From CAZKYP01 sp964556885 (lineage in GTDB: Bacteria > Planctomycetota > Phycisphaerae > Sedimentisphaerales > Anaerobacaceae): a stretch of DNA of 23,533 bases. Under the pieces are notes generated by a model. That model was not told where the DNA came from, did no database searches, and was given only the letters and a program-made list of their open reading frames with translations. The stretch is from contig CAZKYP010000032.1 in assembly GCA_964556885.1 (NCBI GenBank), forward strand, positions 1 to 23,533, in the 5' to 3' direction. Below are positions 15,822 through 23,533 of this stretch, piece after piece. Position 1 is the stretch's first letter; each line of letters begins with the position of its first letter. The position numbers and the translations under genes are program-made.

Positions 15822-17645
15822 ATGGGAAAGAAACAATTAGACGATCGTTTACAGAATCTTCCGGATTGTGTTGCCAAGTATATACGACTGGTTATCAAGA
15901 AGATGGGCTATCGGCGGAAGGTCCGGATGGATGTTCAGGCTGAGCTGGCGGCCCATTTCGAGGATGAATTAAAGAATTGTGCGGACGAACAGGAGAAAAA
16001 CCAAAAGGCAAGACAGTTGATAACCGAGTTCGGCGATGTGAAAATGCTGGGCATTTTATTGCGCCGGGCTAAGAAGCGCTGTCGGCCGCTCTGGCGAACA
16101 GTTGTTGCACGGAGTTTCCAGACTGTAGGTGTTCTGATTTTGTGTTTTATTATTTATGTAGTCTGGTTCTTTTCCGGTAGGCCGGTTATTACAAAAAATT
16201 ACATTGCCGAATTAAACAGGATTGTCCGGCCGCAGGCGGATGAGTCCTTAAATGCCGCCCCGTTATACGAAAAGGCAATTGCCTCTTACAAAGAGCTGTC
16301 GGATGATTTTATTGTTTACTTCGTACAGCATTATCAAGATGAGTATTTTGCACGCGACCTTAAGGAATTGGCGAGTGAGATAAAGAATCTGCCATTGTAT
16401 AAAGCAAGTCCGGAACTTTTAGCAAAGAAGGACCGGGTACAAAAAAATGTGTTTAAGATTATAGCACCTTTTCTTGGAAAAAATTTTAATGAGTTAGATA
16501 AACTAAACGATGAGGAAATAGAGCTGGTTAAAAGATGGGTTCAGGAGCACAGTGATGCACTTGAATTTGTAACAGAAGGCTCTCGAAAGCCATATTACTG
16601 GCGAACGTATGAGTCCGGCTCAAGCCGGTCGGATGAAATGTTAGGAATACTTTTTCCCGATCTTGCTAATTTTAGGGCGTTATTTCAGGTGATGCGATGG
16701 CGAATTTGGCTAAATGCCCGGGAGGGTCGTTTCGAGGATGTTTTTAATGACATCATAACATGTTATCGTCTCGGTCAAAATCTGAGGGGAGACAAGACCC
16801 TTATCGAGCAGCTTGTGGGAATGGCTATCGAATCTGCATCTGTTCAGATTGTATGGGATATTTTAAGCGGATATGAAATTTACGCAAAAGAGCTTGCTGA
16901 TTTCCAGCATAACTTCGAAAAAATTGTGGTCAATGAAAATTTCACGTTACATTTTAATGGCGAACGCCTTTTTCTATATGACGAAATACAGAGATGTTTT
17001 ACGTCAGATGGTTTAGGTGGGGGACATTTATATGTACCAAGATTAATGTCGATAAGTCGATCAGGTGGTGGATATGAAGACATTCAATGGTTTACAAATG
17101 GATTGAGTGGTCTACGATATTGCTCACATATAATATTTTGGGGTCCAAACAGAGATGAAACTTTGAAAAAGGGAAACAAGTTTTATGATTATCTGGATAA
17201 ATTGTCTTTACAATCAGCCGCGCAGTTACATTCACAAAATCATGATATTGATAGGACCATTAATAAATTATTCAGTGAGAATATTTTTCTGAGCTTATTA
17301 ACTTCGGCAGGTGTAAGAGTAATTGAAATTAGCAATCGTGTATCGACAGAAGTCGGAGCGGCTGTCGCAATTCTTGCATTGTCTATGTATAAACAGGATA
17401 AAGGCCGATACCCGGTTGATTTGGACGAGCTTGTGACGGGGAAATATTTAAAACAATTGCCGATGGACTCTTTCAGTGATAAGCCGCTTGTATACGGAAC
17501 AACAGACAACAATTTTATACTTTACAGTTATGGCTCGAATTGTGTTGATGACGGCGGCAAGAAAAAAATAGATGATGAAGGTAAAGTTTCTTTATGGTCG
17601 GATGATGATGTTGATGCAGTTTTCTGGCCTCAATTAAAGGACTAA
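15822..17645 (+). CDS. PadR-linked membrane protein with HAAS-like and pseudopilin-like C-terminal regions (copy 1)
   Basis: A 607-residue single-pass membrane protein of unknown function. Residues about 12-90 are a helical HAAS/DUF1700-like domain (YIRLVIKKMGYRRKVRMDVQAELAAHFEDEL ... LITEFGDVKMLGILLRRAKKRCRPLWRT), the type often encoded next to PadR. One membrane helix lies at about 98-118 (TVGVLILCFIIYVVWFF). A large presumed extracytoplasmic region follows, with ADESLNAAPLYEKAI, RWRIWLNAREGRFEDVF, LIEQLVGMAIES and GLGGGHLYVPRL. The last 80 residues resemble the C-terminus of major pseudopilins (GRYPVDLDELVTGKYLKQLPMD ... NNFILYSYGSNCVDDGG). ATG 15822 has GAGGT about 5 bases upstream. It is paralogous to the next gene along its whole length. 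Confidence 0.8.
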   Translation: MGKKQLDDRLQNLPDCVAKYIRLVIKKMGYRRKVRMDVQAELAAHFEDELKNCADEQEKNQKARQLITEFGDVKMLGILLRRAKKRCRPLWRTVVARSFQTVGVLILCFIIYVVWFFSGRPVITKNYIAELNRIVRPQADESLNAAPLYEKAIASYKELSDDFIVYFVQHYQDEYFARDLKELASEIKNLPLYKASPELLAKKDRVQKNVFKIIAPFLGKNFNELDKLNDEEIELVKRWVQEHSDALEFVTEGSRKPYYWRTYESGSSRSDEMLGILFPDLANFRALFQVMRWRIWLNAREGRFEDVFNDIITCYRLGQNLRGDKTLIEQLVGMAIESASVQIVWDILSGYEIYAKELADFQHNFEKIVVNENFTLHFNGERLFLYDEIQRCFTSDGLGGGHLYVPRLMSISRSGGGYEDIQWFTNGLSGLRYCSHIIFWGPNRDETLKKGNKFYDYLDKLSLQSAAQLHSQNHDIDRTINKLFSENIFLSLLTSAGVRVIEISNRVSTEVGAAVAILALSMYKQDKGRYPVDLDELVTGKYLKQLPMDSFSDKPLVYGTTDNNFILYSYGSNCVDDGGKKKIDDEGKVSLWSDDDVDAVFWPQLKD

Positions 17646-17668
17646 CAGACAAATACCTCGGTGATTTG

Positions 17669-20188
17669 ATGAGAATTAAAAAACTTTTTATTAGAATGTT
17701 GATTGCAACTACTTTGGGTATATGCGCAGGGATTGCAATGGAGTATATGTCTTTGTGGGTGGGCTTTCCAGTCTTTTTAATTATTGGTGTGCTTGCAGGT
17801 ATTTTTGTGGAAATAGTTATTGAAGTTTTCCGCATGGAACACACGATTGCACGAGAAGATTTGAGGAAAATGAAAAGTTCCGTTCTGAGAATCTTTGTTG
17901 CAATCTTTATAGGTCTGTTGGCAGGGACGGTATTGGAGCTTGTCACCTTATGGGGGGCCTTTCCCGTCTTTTTGATTGTGGGAGTGCTTGTTGGTTTAAC
18001 GGTTGGAATAACAATTGAAGTCATCAGGTATAATCGCTTAATGAAACGTAATTTTCTGAAAGGTGAAGGGCTGGGTTTGGATCGCTTGCCGGTCAGTACC
18101 GCTGAATTAATAAGGTTGGTCATCAAAAAGATGCGCTATCATAAAGAGGTCCGTAGCGAGGTAATGGCGGAACTTGCAGCGCATTTCGAAGATGAACTAA
18201 AAGACTGTGGGACTGATGAAGAGAAGGAGCAAAAAGCAAAGCGGCTAATAGCTGAGTTTGGTGATGCGAAGCTATTGGCGGTTTTACTGCGCCGGGCGAA
18301 AAAACGCTGCCGGCCGCTCTGGCGTACTGTCGTAGCAAGGACATTTCAAACCATTGGCGTATTAATTGTGTGCTTTATCTTTTATGCCATCTGGTTTTCC
18401 TTCGGCAAGCCGACAATCCGCATAGATTATGTTGAATTGCTCAATAAGATAAATCAGCCGCAGGTTCACGACCAGGATAATGCATGGCCGCATTATGAAA
18501 AGGCAATCGAACTATATGTACCCCAGGGGCCGCTGGTCAAACAGGTTATTTTATACAGGAGCATAGGAACAAGAGAGCGCGAAGACGCATTGCGGCTAAA
18601 AGGCTTGTTACGGGATAATGAGCAAAAAATCCAGGAATGGCTGGAAAAGAACCAGAAGTACTGGGACGACCTGAACGCTGAACAGAAGGCGATAAAGCTT
18701 AAATGCCTTGAATACGATATGGTCCTTTTATATAAAGATGCCCCTGAATACCCTGAGTACCACTCTGATATGTACGTATACAGCGGTTGGGGTGCTACGA
18801 CAATTGAACAAATGACGAAACATATTCTCCGATGTATCAAGGAAGGTATAAAAATTACTACTCCTCCCCTGCCCAGAGGCCCCTACGACAGCCCTGTATC
18901 TGACGTAGAATTTCCAACTGCCGATGTGAAAAAATATATGGAGGATAAAAAAATTCCACCAAATAATCTTGAGGCTGTTTCTGTGGCAGTCCTTCGCGAA
19001 GCAATTAAACGATTCAAAGACCTTCCGGATGACGTTTCAGCACCGCTCACAGACGTCGAATGTGAATATATCGGCCCCTGGATCGAGCAGAACGAAGCTG
19101 CGTGGAAGGAATTCATGGCCGGCAGTGCCAAGTCGTACTGCTACCAGCCGTACACTCATGATCCAAATGGCGAAAGCAAATCGGTCTGGAGCATTCTTTT
19201 GCCGCATCTTAGCTCTCTGAAGGATTTGGCAAGGATGGCAGCTTGGCGCTCGCGTATCGACAGAGACCAGGGCCGGTTGCAGCAGAGTATAGAGGATTGT
19301 CTCGACATCGCCCACGCCGCTAGCCATTTGCAGGGCCAGGGAATACTCATCGAACAATTGGTGGGTCTGGCGTTGAGCGGCCTCGGCCATGGAGAAATAC
19401 TGAGGATCATAGCTGATCGGAAACTTTCAGCCGCCGAACTGCAGTATTTGCAAGAGCAATTATCGCAGATTTACCCCGGAGACTACCCACTACTAAACAT
19501 GGAAGGTGAGCGATTGGCCTTCATGGATGTTGTTCAACGTTCATTCACCGATGGAGGACCCGGCGGGGGCCATTTAATACCTGGTCAGTGGGATGAGTTT
19601 CAAGACTTCACTTCTATCGACCCTGATATAAGGGATAAGCGATTCCTCATGCCTTTTTACACAGCAGCGAGTATGGCCCACGCAAGGCGAGACGCGACGA
19701 TAGCAAAGGCAAACGAAATATACGACCTGCAAAGCAAGATGGCCCATATGACTCCTTATGAAAGGCACATATCCAGTACTAAAACACCCGAGGAGATTAT
19801 GTATTCTTCCTGGTCCAACTACAGGTTTTTTCTCATTGATATTTTCATGCCCGCTACGGCCAGAGTTTCTGATACTGTATATAGGGCCAAAACGGGGCAT
19901 GAAGCAACGATTGCAATATTAGCGATTCTGCGATGGCGATTGGAGAAGAATCAATATCCGGCAGCTCTCGACGAACTGGTCGCGGCCGGATTCCTGAATG
20001 ATTTACCTATGGATCCCTGGAGCGACAAGCCTCTGGTCTACAAAAAAACAGAGGATGATTTCATCCTCTACAGCGTCGGCTTTAATTTCAAAGATGACGG
20101 CGGCGAATACGGTCGAAACGGAAATGGCCAAATCAGGGAGTGGAGCGACAACGGCGATACGGTCTTCTGGCCTCAGTTGAAAGACTAA
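17669..20188 (+). CDS. PadR-linked membrane protein, copy 2 with duplicated membrane hairpins
   Basis: An 839-residue paralogue of the preceding protein. The N-terminus adds two similar membrane-hairpin units (about 8-58 and 72-122), sharing a GFPVFLIIGVLAG / GAFPVFLIVGVLVG core. Then come the HAAS-like domain (LIRLVIKKMRYHKEVRSEVMAELAAHFEDEL ... LLRRAKKRCRPLWRT), a membrane helix and a longer extracytoplasmic region. That region includes RSRIDRDQGRLQQSIEDC, IEQLVGLALSG, ERLAFMDVVQRSFTDGGPGGGHL and a pseudopilin-like C-terminus (NQYPAALDELVAAGFLNDLPMDPWSDKP ... DFILYSVGFNFKDDGG). ATG 17669 is chosen; the TTG codon just before it is also in frame, and the SD is weak. It starts 23 bases after copy 1, so it is probably co-transcribed with padR. 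Function is unknown; a signal-coupled membrane partner of PadR is inferred. Confidence 0.8.
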   Translation: MRIKKLFIRMLIATTLGICAGIAMEYMSLWVGFPVFLIIGVLAGIFVEIVIEVFRMEHTIAREDLRKMKSSVLRIFVAIFIGLLAGTVLELVTLWGAFPVFLIVGVLVGLTVGITIEVIRYNRLMKRNFLKGEGLGLDRLPVSTAELIRLVIKKMRYHKEVRSEVMAELAAHFEDELKDCGTDEEKEQKAKRLIAEFGDAKLLAVLLRRAKKRCRPLWRTVVARTFQTIGVLIVCFIFYAIWFSFGKPTIRIDYVELLNKINQPQVHDQDNAWPHYEKAIELYVPQGPLVKQVILYRSIGTREREDALRLKGLLRDNEQKIQEWLEKNQKYWDDLNAEQKAIKLKCLEYDMVLLYKDAPEYPEYHSDMYVYSGWGATTIEQMTKHILRCIKEGIKITTPPLPRGPYDSPVSDVEFPTADVKKYMEDKKIPPNNLEAVSVAVLREAIKRFKDLPDDVSAPLTDVECEYIGPWIEQNEAAWKEFMAGSAKSYCYQPYTHDPNGESKSVWSILLPHLSSLKDLARMAAWRSRIDRDQGRLQQSIEDCLDIAHAASHLQGQGILIEQLVGLALSGLGHGEILRIIADRKLSAAELQYLQEQLSQIYPGDYPLLNMEGERLAFMDVVQRSFTDGGPGGGHLIPGQWDEFQDFTSIDPDIRDKRFLMPFYTAASMAHARRDATIAKANEIYDLQSKMAHMTPYERHISSTKTPEEIMYSSWSNYRFFLIDIFMPATARVSDTVYRAKTGHEATIAILAILRWRLEKNQYPAALDELVAAGFLNDLPMDPWSDKPLVYKKTEDDFILYSVGFNFKDDGGEYGRNGNGQIREWSDNGDTVFWPQLKD

Positions 20189-20309
20189 TAGACAAATATC
20201 CCGATGATTCGATTATTCGGGGAATCTGAACCGAAATGAATCTTTAAATATGCCTTTTTTTGCTTGTCCGGTTTAAAATTAATCTGGCTCTCTTGTAAGA
20301 AAGGGCTTC

Positions 20310-20486
20310 TTAGTTAATTATATTTCGCTGGGCCTTGCGCATGCGGCGGCGATTTTTTTCCGAAGGCTTCTCGTAGTAAGCCATGCGTTTCATATCTCTG
20401 ATCAAACCTTCTTTTTCACAAAGTTTCTTGAAACGCCGAATCATCTGTTGTACGGACTCGCCTGCCCGCGATTTAACTTTTAACAT
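20310..20486 (-). CDS. rpsU: 30S ribosomal protein S21 (bS21)
   Basis: This is a 58-residue, highly basic ribosomal protein of the small subunit. It matches bS21 through its length: MLKVKSRAGESVQQMIRRFKK, then CEKEGLIRDMKRMAYYEKPSEKNRRRMRKAQR. ATG 20486 is chosen because the protein begins there in the family. The longer in-frame reading to 20555 adds a hydrophobic stretch not found in S21. A purine-rich AAAGGG lies 11 bases upstream, separated by a T-rich stretch. It is transcribed away from hflX, so the two genes are divergent. Confidence 0.93.
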   Translation of the reverse strand: MLKVKSRAGESVQQMIRRFKKLCEKEGLIRDMKRMAYYEKPSEKNRRRMRKAQRNIIN

Positions 20487-20711
20487 AAAAAAAAGAACCC
20501 TTTCTGTGCCCTTAAAAAACAAGCAAAAACATAACACAATATATAGTTTCGACAAAAAACGTAAGAAGTATTACTCTAAAGAAGTTTTTAATGATTTTCA
20601 AGTCTAAAATAAATCATAAATATGTTTTATTCGAAAAATTTTTTCATTTTGTCCTATAATATACATGAAATGTCAAAATCAGCCTGTATTTTACTGAATT
20701 ATCGGGTTTTC

Positions 20712-20740
20712 TTGAGCAGGATTGACAAATATGTTAGAAT
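20712..20740 (+). promoter_or_regulatory. putative promoter of hflX
   Basis: TTGAGC (20712-20717) and TAGAAT (20735-20740) are 17 bases apart. Transcription would start near 20747, only just upstream of the GGAGGT SD (20755-20760) of hflX, giving a very short leader. This is plausible but marginal on the -35 side. Confidence 0.38.
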
Positions 20741-20768
20741 TGAGAGTGAATTTTGGAGGTATACATAT

Positions 20769-22085
20769 TTGGAAAAGTTACGTCAGACTCTTAGAGTCAG
20801 AAAAGAACGGGCTATTCTGGTTGCTGCCGTCCTTCGGGGCCGCGGTGGGCCGGATGATTTGGCCGAAATGACGGCGTTGGCCGAAAGTGCCGGGGCGATC
20901 GTAGTAGACAGGTTTCAGCAGAAAATCCGCACGATAAATCCTTCCACATATATAGGTAAGGGCAAAGCCGAGCAGCTTGCCGGCCGCGTCAAAAAGTTCA
21001 AGGCGAATGTGGTCATATTTGATAACGACCTCGCGCCCGGCCAGATTCGTGAGCTCGAAGAAATAATTGAGATTAAGGTCATCGACCGCAGCGAATTGAT
21101 TCTGGATATATTTGCTACCAGGGCAAAGACCAAACAGGCTAAATTACAGGTTGAACTGGCTCAATTGGAATATACATACCCACGATTGACGAAGATGTGG
21201 TCGCATTTGGACAGTGTAGCCGGGGCGGGGGGAGCAACAGCCGCAGGCGCCGTCGGCGGCATAGGAACCAGGGGCACGGGTGAGCAGCAGTTGGAAATCG
21301 ACCGGCGGCTGGTCAGCAAACGAATAACCGAGCTCAAACGCGATCTGGCAAATATAGACAAGCGGAGACTTCGCGAAATCGACGGCCGCAGGACAATGTT
21401 CAAGATTTGCCTTGTCGGCTATACGAATGCGGGCAAAAGCACCCTTTTGAACACGCTTACCGATTCGGATGTCTTCGTCGAGGACAGGCTCTTCGCGACG
21501 CTGGATACACGCACGAGGAAGTGGGAACCGGCAAAAGGGATTGAGGTACTTCTCAGCGATACGGTTGGTTTTGTTAAAAATCTGCCGCATCAGTTGGTCG
21601 CTTCATTCAAAGCGACGCTCGAAGAAGCGGTCAATGCGGACCTGCTCCTGCATGTTATCGACGTATCCAATCCCGATGTTCTGAACCAGATAAATTCGGT
21701 AAATAAGGTGCTGAAGGAGATTAATTGCAGCGGAAAGCCGATTTTACAGGTCTTTAACAAGGTTGATGTTGTAAAAAAAATCGGCGACCTTGAAATGCTT
21801 CAAACCGTATATCCCGATACGGTCAGTATTTCAGCCAGGACAGGTTTCGGCCTGGACGATTTAAGAGAGGCCGTTGCGACCAAATATAAAGGCACCGAAG
21901 TTTTCCTGCGGATTCTCAGCAGCCAGTCAAACGGAAAGGTCCAGAGCTTTCTTCGTGCTCACGGCAGGATTATAAGCGAGCGATATCTTGACAGCTCGGT
22001 TTCGATAGAAGCCTGGCTCGGCAGGAATCAGCTCCCGGAGTTGCAGCGACTCAGACCCGAAGCAATTGAAGTCATAGAGGATTAA
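20769..22085 (+). CDS. hflX: GTPase HflX (ribosome-associated)
   Basis: A 438-residue HflX, a TRAFAC-class GTPase that binds the 50S subunit and splits stalled or stressed ribosomes. The HflX-specific N-terminal domain is clear: FQQKIRTINPSTYIGKGKAEQLAG, then VIFDNDLAPGQIRELEE and VIDRSELILDIFATRAKTKQAKLQVELAQLEY. The glycine-rich linker GAGGATAAGAVGGIGTRGTGEQQLEIDRR follows. GTPase motifs are G1 GYTNAGKST (217-225), G3 DTVGF (264-268) and G4 NKVD (330-333), with SISARTG near G5. TTG 20769 is chosen because GGAGGT lies 8 bases upstream and the family similarity begins there. A longer in-frame reading back to 20622 has no SD and an atypical composition. It is divergent from rpsU, another ribosome gene. 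Confidence 0.93.
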   Translation: MEKLRQTLRVRKERAILVAAVLRGRGGPDDLAEMTALAESAGAIVVDRFQQKIRTINPSTYIGKGKAEQLAGRVKKFKANVVIFDNDLAPGQIRELEEIIEIKVIDRSELILDIFATRAKTKQAKLQVELAQLEYTYPRLTKMWSHLDSVAGAGGATAAGAVGGIGTRGTGEQQLEIDRRLVSKRITELKRDLANIDKRRLREIDGRRTMFKICLVGYTNAGKSTLLNTLTDSDVFVEDRLFATLDTRTRKWEPAKGIEVLLSDTVGFVKNLPHQLVASFKATLEEAVNADLLLHVIDVSNPDVLNQINSVNKVLKEINCSGKPILQVFNKVDVVKKIGDLEMLQTVYPDTVSISARTGFGLDDLREAVATKYKGTEVFLRILSSQSNGKVQSFLRAHGRIISERYLDSSVSIEAWLGRNQLPELQRLRPEAIEVIED

Positions 22086-22153
22086 ATTAGGTACGGTAAA
22101 ATACTGCGATAAAATAAGGTTTATATTTGTAGCTATATTTGGAGGAGAACATA

Positions 22154-22864
22154 ATGAAAAATCTGATTTTAATCCCATTTTGTTTATTTGTTGTTTTCAT
22201 TTCTAATGCGGCCGACGGTCAGGTTGGAGTACAGCAGCAAGTACAATCTGCACAGGTCCAAAAACAGATTACGAATTATCGGAAGTCTGTGGAAGATTAC
22301 TACAGCAACAAAATTACTGAACTTCGACTTCAGATGCAGACCCAGATCAGATTGTTGGAGATTGCGGAGTTGCCGAAGCCAGAGTGGATGAGCCTTTCAG
22401 AATGGACAAGATTTATTGAAGCCGTTGTGAAAATGAATGGCTTGGACGATAAATTATCCGGACGTTTTAAAATTGTGAGTAAATCATATGCAGAAAGGCT
22501 TGCGGCAGCGTACGGGCGGTTAACCGAAAGGAAAAGTGATATATTGAACAAGTTTGAATGGGAAGCCGCAAGGCTAAATAAACAAATGGAGTATGCCTTA
22601 GCTACCGGATTGAATGAGTATCAGGAAAGATTGAATATGGAAGAGATTCCAGAAAAACCGCAGCATACATTAGGTGTTGTTGCCGGTATTTTATATGCAG
22701 AGGATAGCTCGACTGCTCTGATAGACGGCGAAATATTACGAGAAGGGCAGTTTATACATGGAGTCAAGCTTGTCAGCATACATAAAGATAAAGTGGAATT
22801 CGAAAAAAACAATAAAAAATGGGATCAAAAAGTGCAGCAAAGGCTGGAAACTTACTGGAGATAA
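22154..22864 (+). CDS. secreted protein with GspC/GspB-like C-terminal domain
   Basis: A 236-residue exported protein. An N-terminal signal peptide (MKNLILIPFCLFVVFISNAADG) is followed by a mostly helical, Gln- and charge-rich middle (about 25-170), including VEDYYSNKITELRLQMQTQIRLLEIAE. The last 60 residues (VVAGILYAEDSSTALIDGEILREGQFIHGVKLVSIHKDKVEFEKNNKKW) match the pattern of the periplasmic HR-type domain of type II secretion GspC/GspB or PilP-like proteins. GGAGGAG (22141-22147) lies 6 bases before ATG 22154, which fixes the start. It sits 68 bases after hflX. The link to a type II secretion or type IV pilus system is inferred from the domain only; no other such gene is complete here. 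Confidence 0.72.
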   Translation: MKNLILIPFCLFVVFISNAADGQVGVQQQVQSAQVQKQITNYRKSVEDYYSNKITELRLQMQTQIRLLEIAELPKPEWMSLSEWTRFIEAVVKMNGLDDKLSGRFKIVSKSYAERLAAAYGRLTERKSDILNKFEWEAARLNKQMEYALATGLNEYQERLNMEEIPEKPQHTLGVVAGILYAEDSSTALIDGEILREGQFIHGVKLVSIHKDKVEFEKNNKKWDQKVQQRLETYWR

Positions 22865-23046
22865 TGGATAAATAGCCGGAATTCAATGAATTTTTTACCT
22901 TATAAGACGAACACAATCACAATGGTAAAAACTGAGAGAACAGCTATGAAAGTGCCATTTTTAGTCTTGTAAAATCATTTTTTTATAGTTTTAGAGGATT
23001 TTTTGAAAAAATGTTAGATATTTCCGATTTTGACAAAATATTATTC

Positions 23047-23076
23047 TTGACGGGAACATGGGAAATATGGCATAAT
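23047..23076 (+). promoter_or_regulatory. putative promoter of the terminal gene's leader
   Basis: TTGACG (23047-23052) and CATAAT (23071-23076) are 18 bases apart, each one base from consensus. Transcription from here would give a leader of roughly 440 bases before the GTG at 23522. Confidence 0.5.
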
Positions 23077-23115
23077 TGTAATCGTGAAGTTAAAATATTC
23101 TGCTGATTATTATAG

Positions 23116-23282
23116 CTTCATTAATTGTGAAGTATCCACGGTTCCTGGGCAACTACCTAAAGCGTGTTTAGGTAAGGGACAAATTGGATAAAGGTAATAC
23201 GGCAGGAGACAGTGAGAAATCTCAAGGAAGGCTGGTATGGGTTTTGTTTTGTCCGTATCAGGAGAGGTAGCTGTATAAGCTA
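23116..23282 (+). ncRNA. candidate structured leader RNA of unknown class
   Basis: Several exact stems follow one another: CTTCA/TGAAG (23116-23132) and a perfect 8-bp TACCTAAA/TTTAGGTA with a 5-base loop (23154-23174). An enclosing pair ATACGG/CCGTAT (23197-23202 with 23253-23258) contains TGAG/CTCA (23213-23224), and TAGCT/AGCTA closes the series (23268-23282). It lies between a promoter and a downstream gene start, the usual place of a cis-regulatory RNA. I do not recognise the motif of any known riboswitch class. Confidence 0.35.
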
Positions 23283-23521
23283 TTGGTATGCTTTTCTTTG
23301 AGATTATGGTTTGTTTTTTAGTAATTCATCTGTGTCTATTTGTTGCCCGCTTACCTCTAAAATCCGAAATCTTGCCTGATCGCAGTTACCCTGATTGAAG
23401 GGCTGCTGCGCAGAGTCCTTCAGGCAGGAAGTATATGCGATTAGTTCAAGTGAAGTTTGTCCCGAAATGTTTTTATTATAATGTGGATACATTCCACGTA
23501 TTTTTTGGAAGGAGATGGAAA

Positions 23522-23533
23522 GTGAAAAAGATA
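23522..23533 (+). CDS. start of a gene truncated by the window end
   Basis: A GTG codon at 23522 follows AAGGAG (23509-23514) by 7 bases, an excellent SD and spacing. Only four codons (GTG, Lys, Lys, Ile) are present, so the product cannot be identified. An ATG at 23515 lies directly against the SD and is unlikely to be the start. Confidence 0.5.

Larger units (their letters stand above)
22865..23521. other. intergenic region with promoter and structured leader
   Basis: These 657 bases carry no supported gene. The left part (to about 23046) is AT-rich with nothing identifiable. A promoter follows at 23047 and a hairpin-rich segment at 23116-23282. A 62-codon ORF on the - strand (23304-23492) has no SD and was not accepted. 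The right end has the SD of the gene beginning at 23522. Confidence 0.55.

Noticed and set aside
20198..20222. CCCGA/TCGGG hairpin after the second membrane-protein gene as a terminator
   Set aside because: Only a 5-bp stem with a long loop and no T-run.
20487..20555. Longer start for rpsU
   Set aside because: The extra 23 residues are hydrophobic and absent from bS21. The family starts at ATG 20486.
20622..20768. N-terminal extension of HflX by 49 codons
   Set aside because: The extension lacks an SD and similarity to HflX, while TTG 20769 has GGAGGT at ideal spacing.
23154..23190. c-di-GMP-I (GEMM) riboswitch reading of the leader
   Set aside because: GGGCAAC and GGGAC flank a hairpin as in GEMM, but the conserved GCAAA and GACGCAAAGCC blocks are missing.
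23304..23492. 62-codon ORF on the - strand near the window end
   Set aside because: It has no SD, and it lies opposite the leader of the gene starting at 23522.

Overview
The window looks like a metagenome-derived or draft scaffold from a planctomycete, most likely a Phycisphaerae/Sedimentisphaerales-type lineage. The main clue is a large surface protein whose N-terminus carries the LEPR-XLL signature (LESRLLLSAD). Supporting clues are a short SecA-like ATPase, a PqqD-M50-HlyD fusion, PadR-linked membrane proteins and an HU homologue with an N-terminal extension. The lineage call is inference from gene families. A run of exactly 100 N (1446-1545) marks an assembly gap.

Region 1 (1-13309) reads as one export module. 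On the + strand, three genes almost touch: a GAF-GAF-TM-HlyD protein, a PqqD-like/M50 protease/HlyD-like fusion (HEFSH motif), and a 663-residue SecA-like ATPase with all motor motifs but without most of the C-terminal half of SecA. Converging on them from the - strand are a periplasmic adaptor (HlyD/RND type) and a TolC-like outer-membrane lipoprotein. Across an AT-rich divergent intergenic region lies a 1385-residue LEPR-XLL protein with a zincin motif, a LamG-like domain nested inside a cadherin-like repeat, further cadherin/Ig-like modules and a repetitive beta-rich C-terminus. The parts needed for leader recognition (PqqD), proteolysis (M50), energy (SecA-like), periplasmic bridging (HlyD) and outer-membrane exit (TolC) all lie beside a plausible substrate. 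I propose a SecA-like-powered, TolC-dependent export route for LEPR-XLL proteins. The function is inferred; the gene content is read directly. The tolC signal peptide contains an 82-bp REP-like palindromic element that keeps the reading frame open.

Region 2 (13310-15401) holds a frameshifted small Cys-rich gene, an HU-family gene with a clear SD and promoter, and a long non-coding stretch.

Region 3 (15402-20188) is a PadR regulator followed by two tandem paralogous membrane proteins. Each has a HAAS/DUF1700-like cytoplasmic helix bundle, a membrane segment and a pseudopilin (GspG-like) C-terminal motif. The second has two extra duplicated membrane hairpins. A sigma70-type promoter overlapped by an ATGT/ACAT palindrome precedes padR and suggests autoregulation.

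Region 4 (20189-23533) carries rpsU (bS21, - strand), hflX (TTG start), a secreted protein with a GspC/GspB-like C-terminal domain, and a promoter followed by a long leader with several strong hairpins. The leader leads to a gene that starts 12 bases before the window ends.
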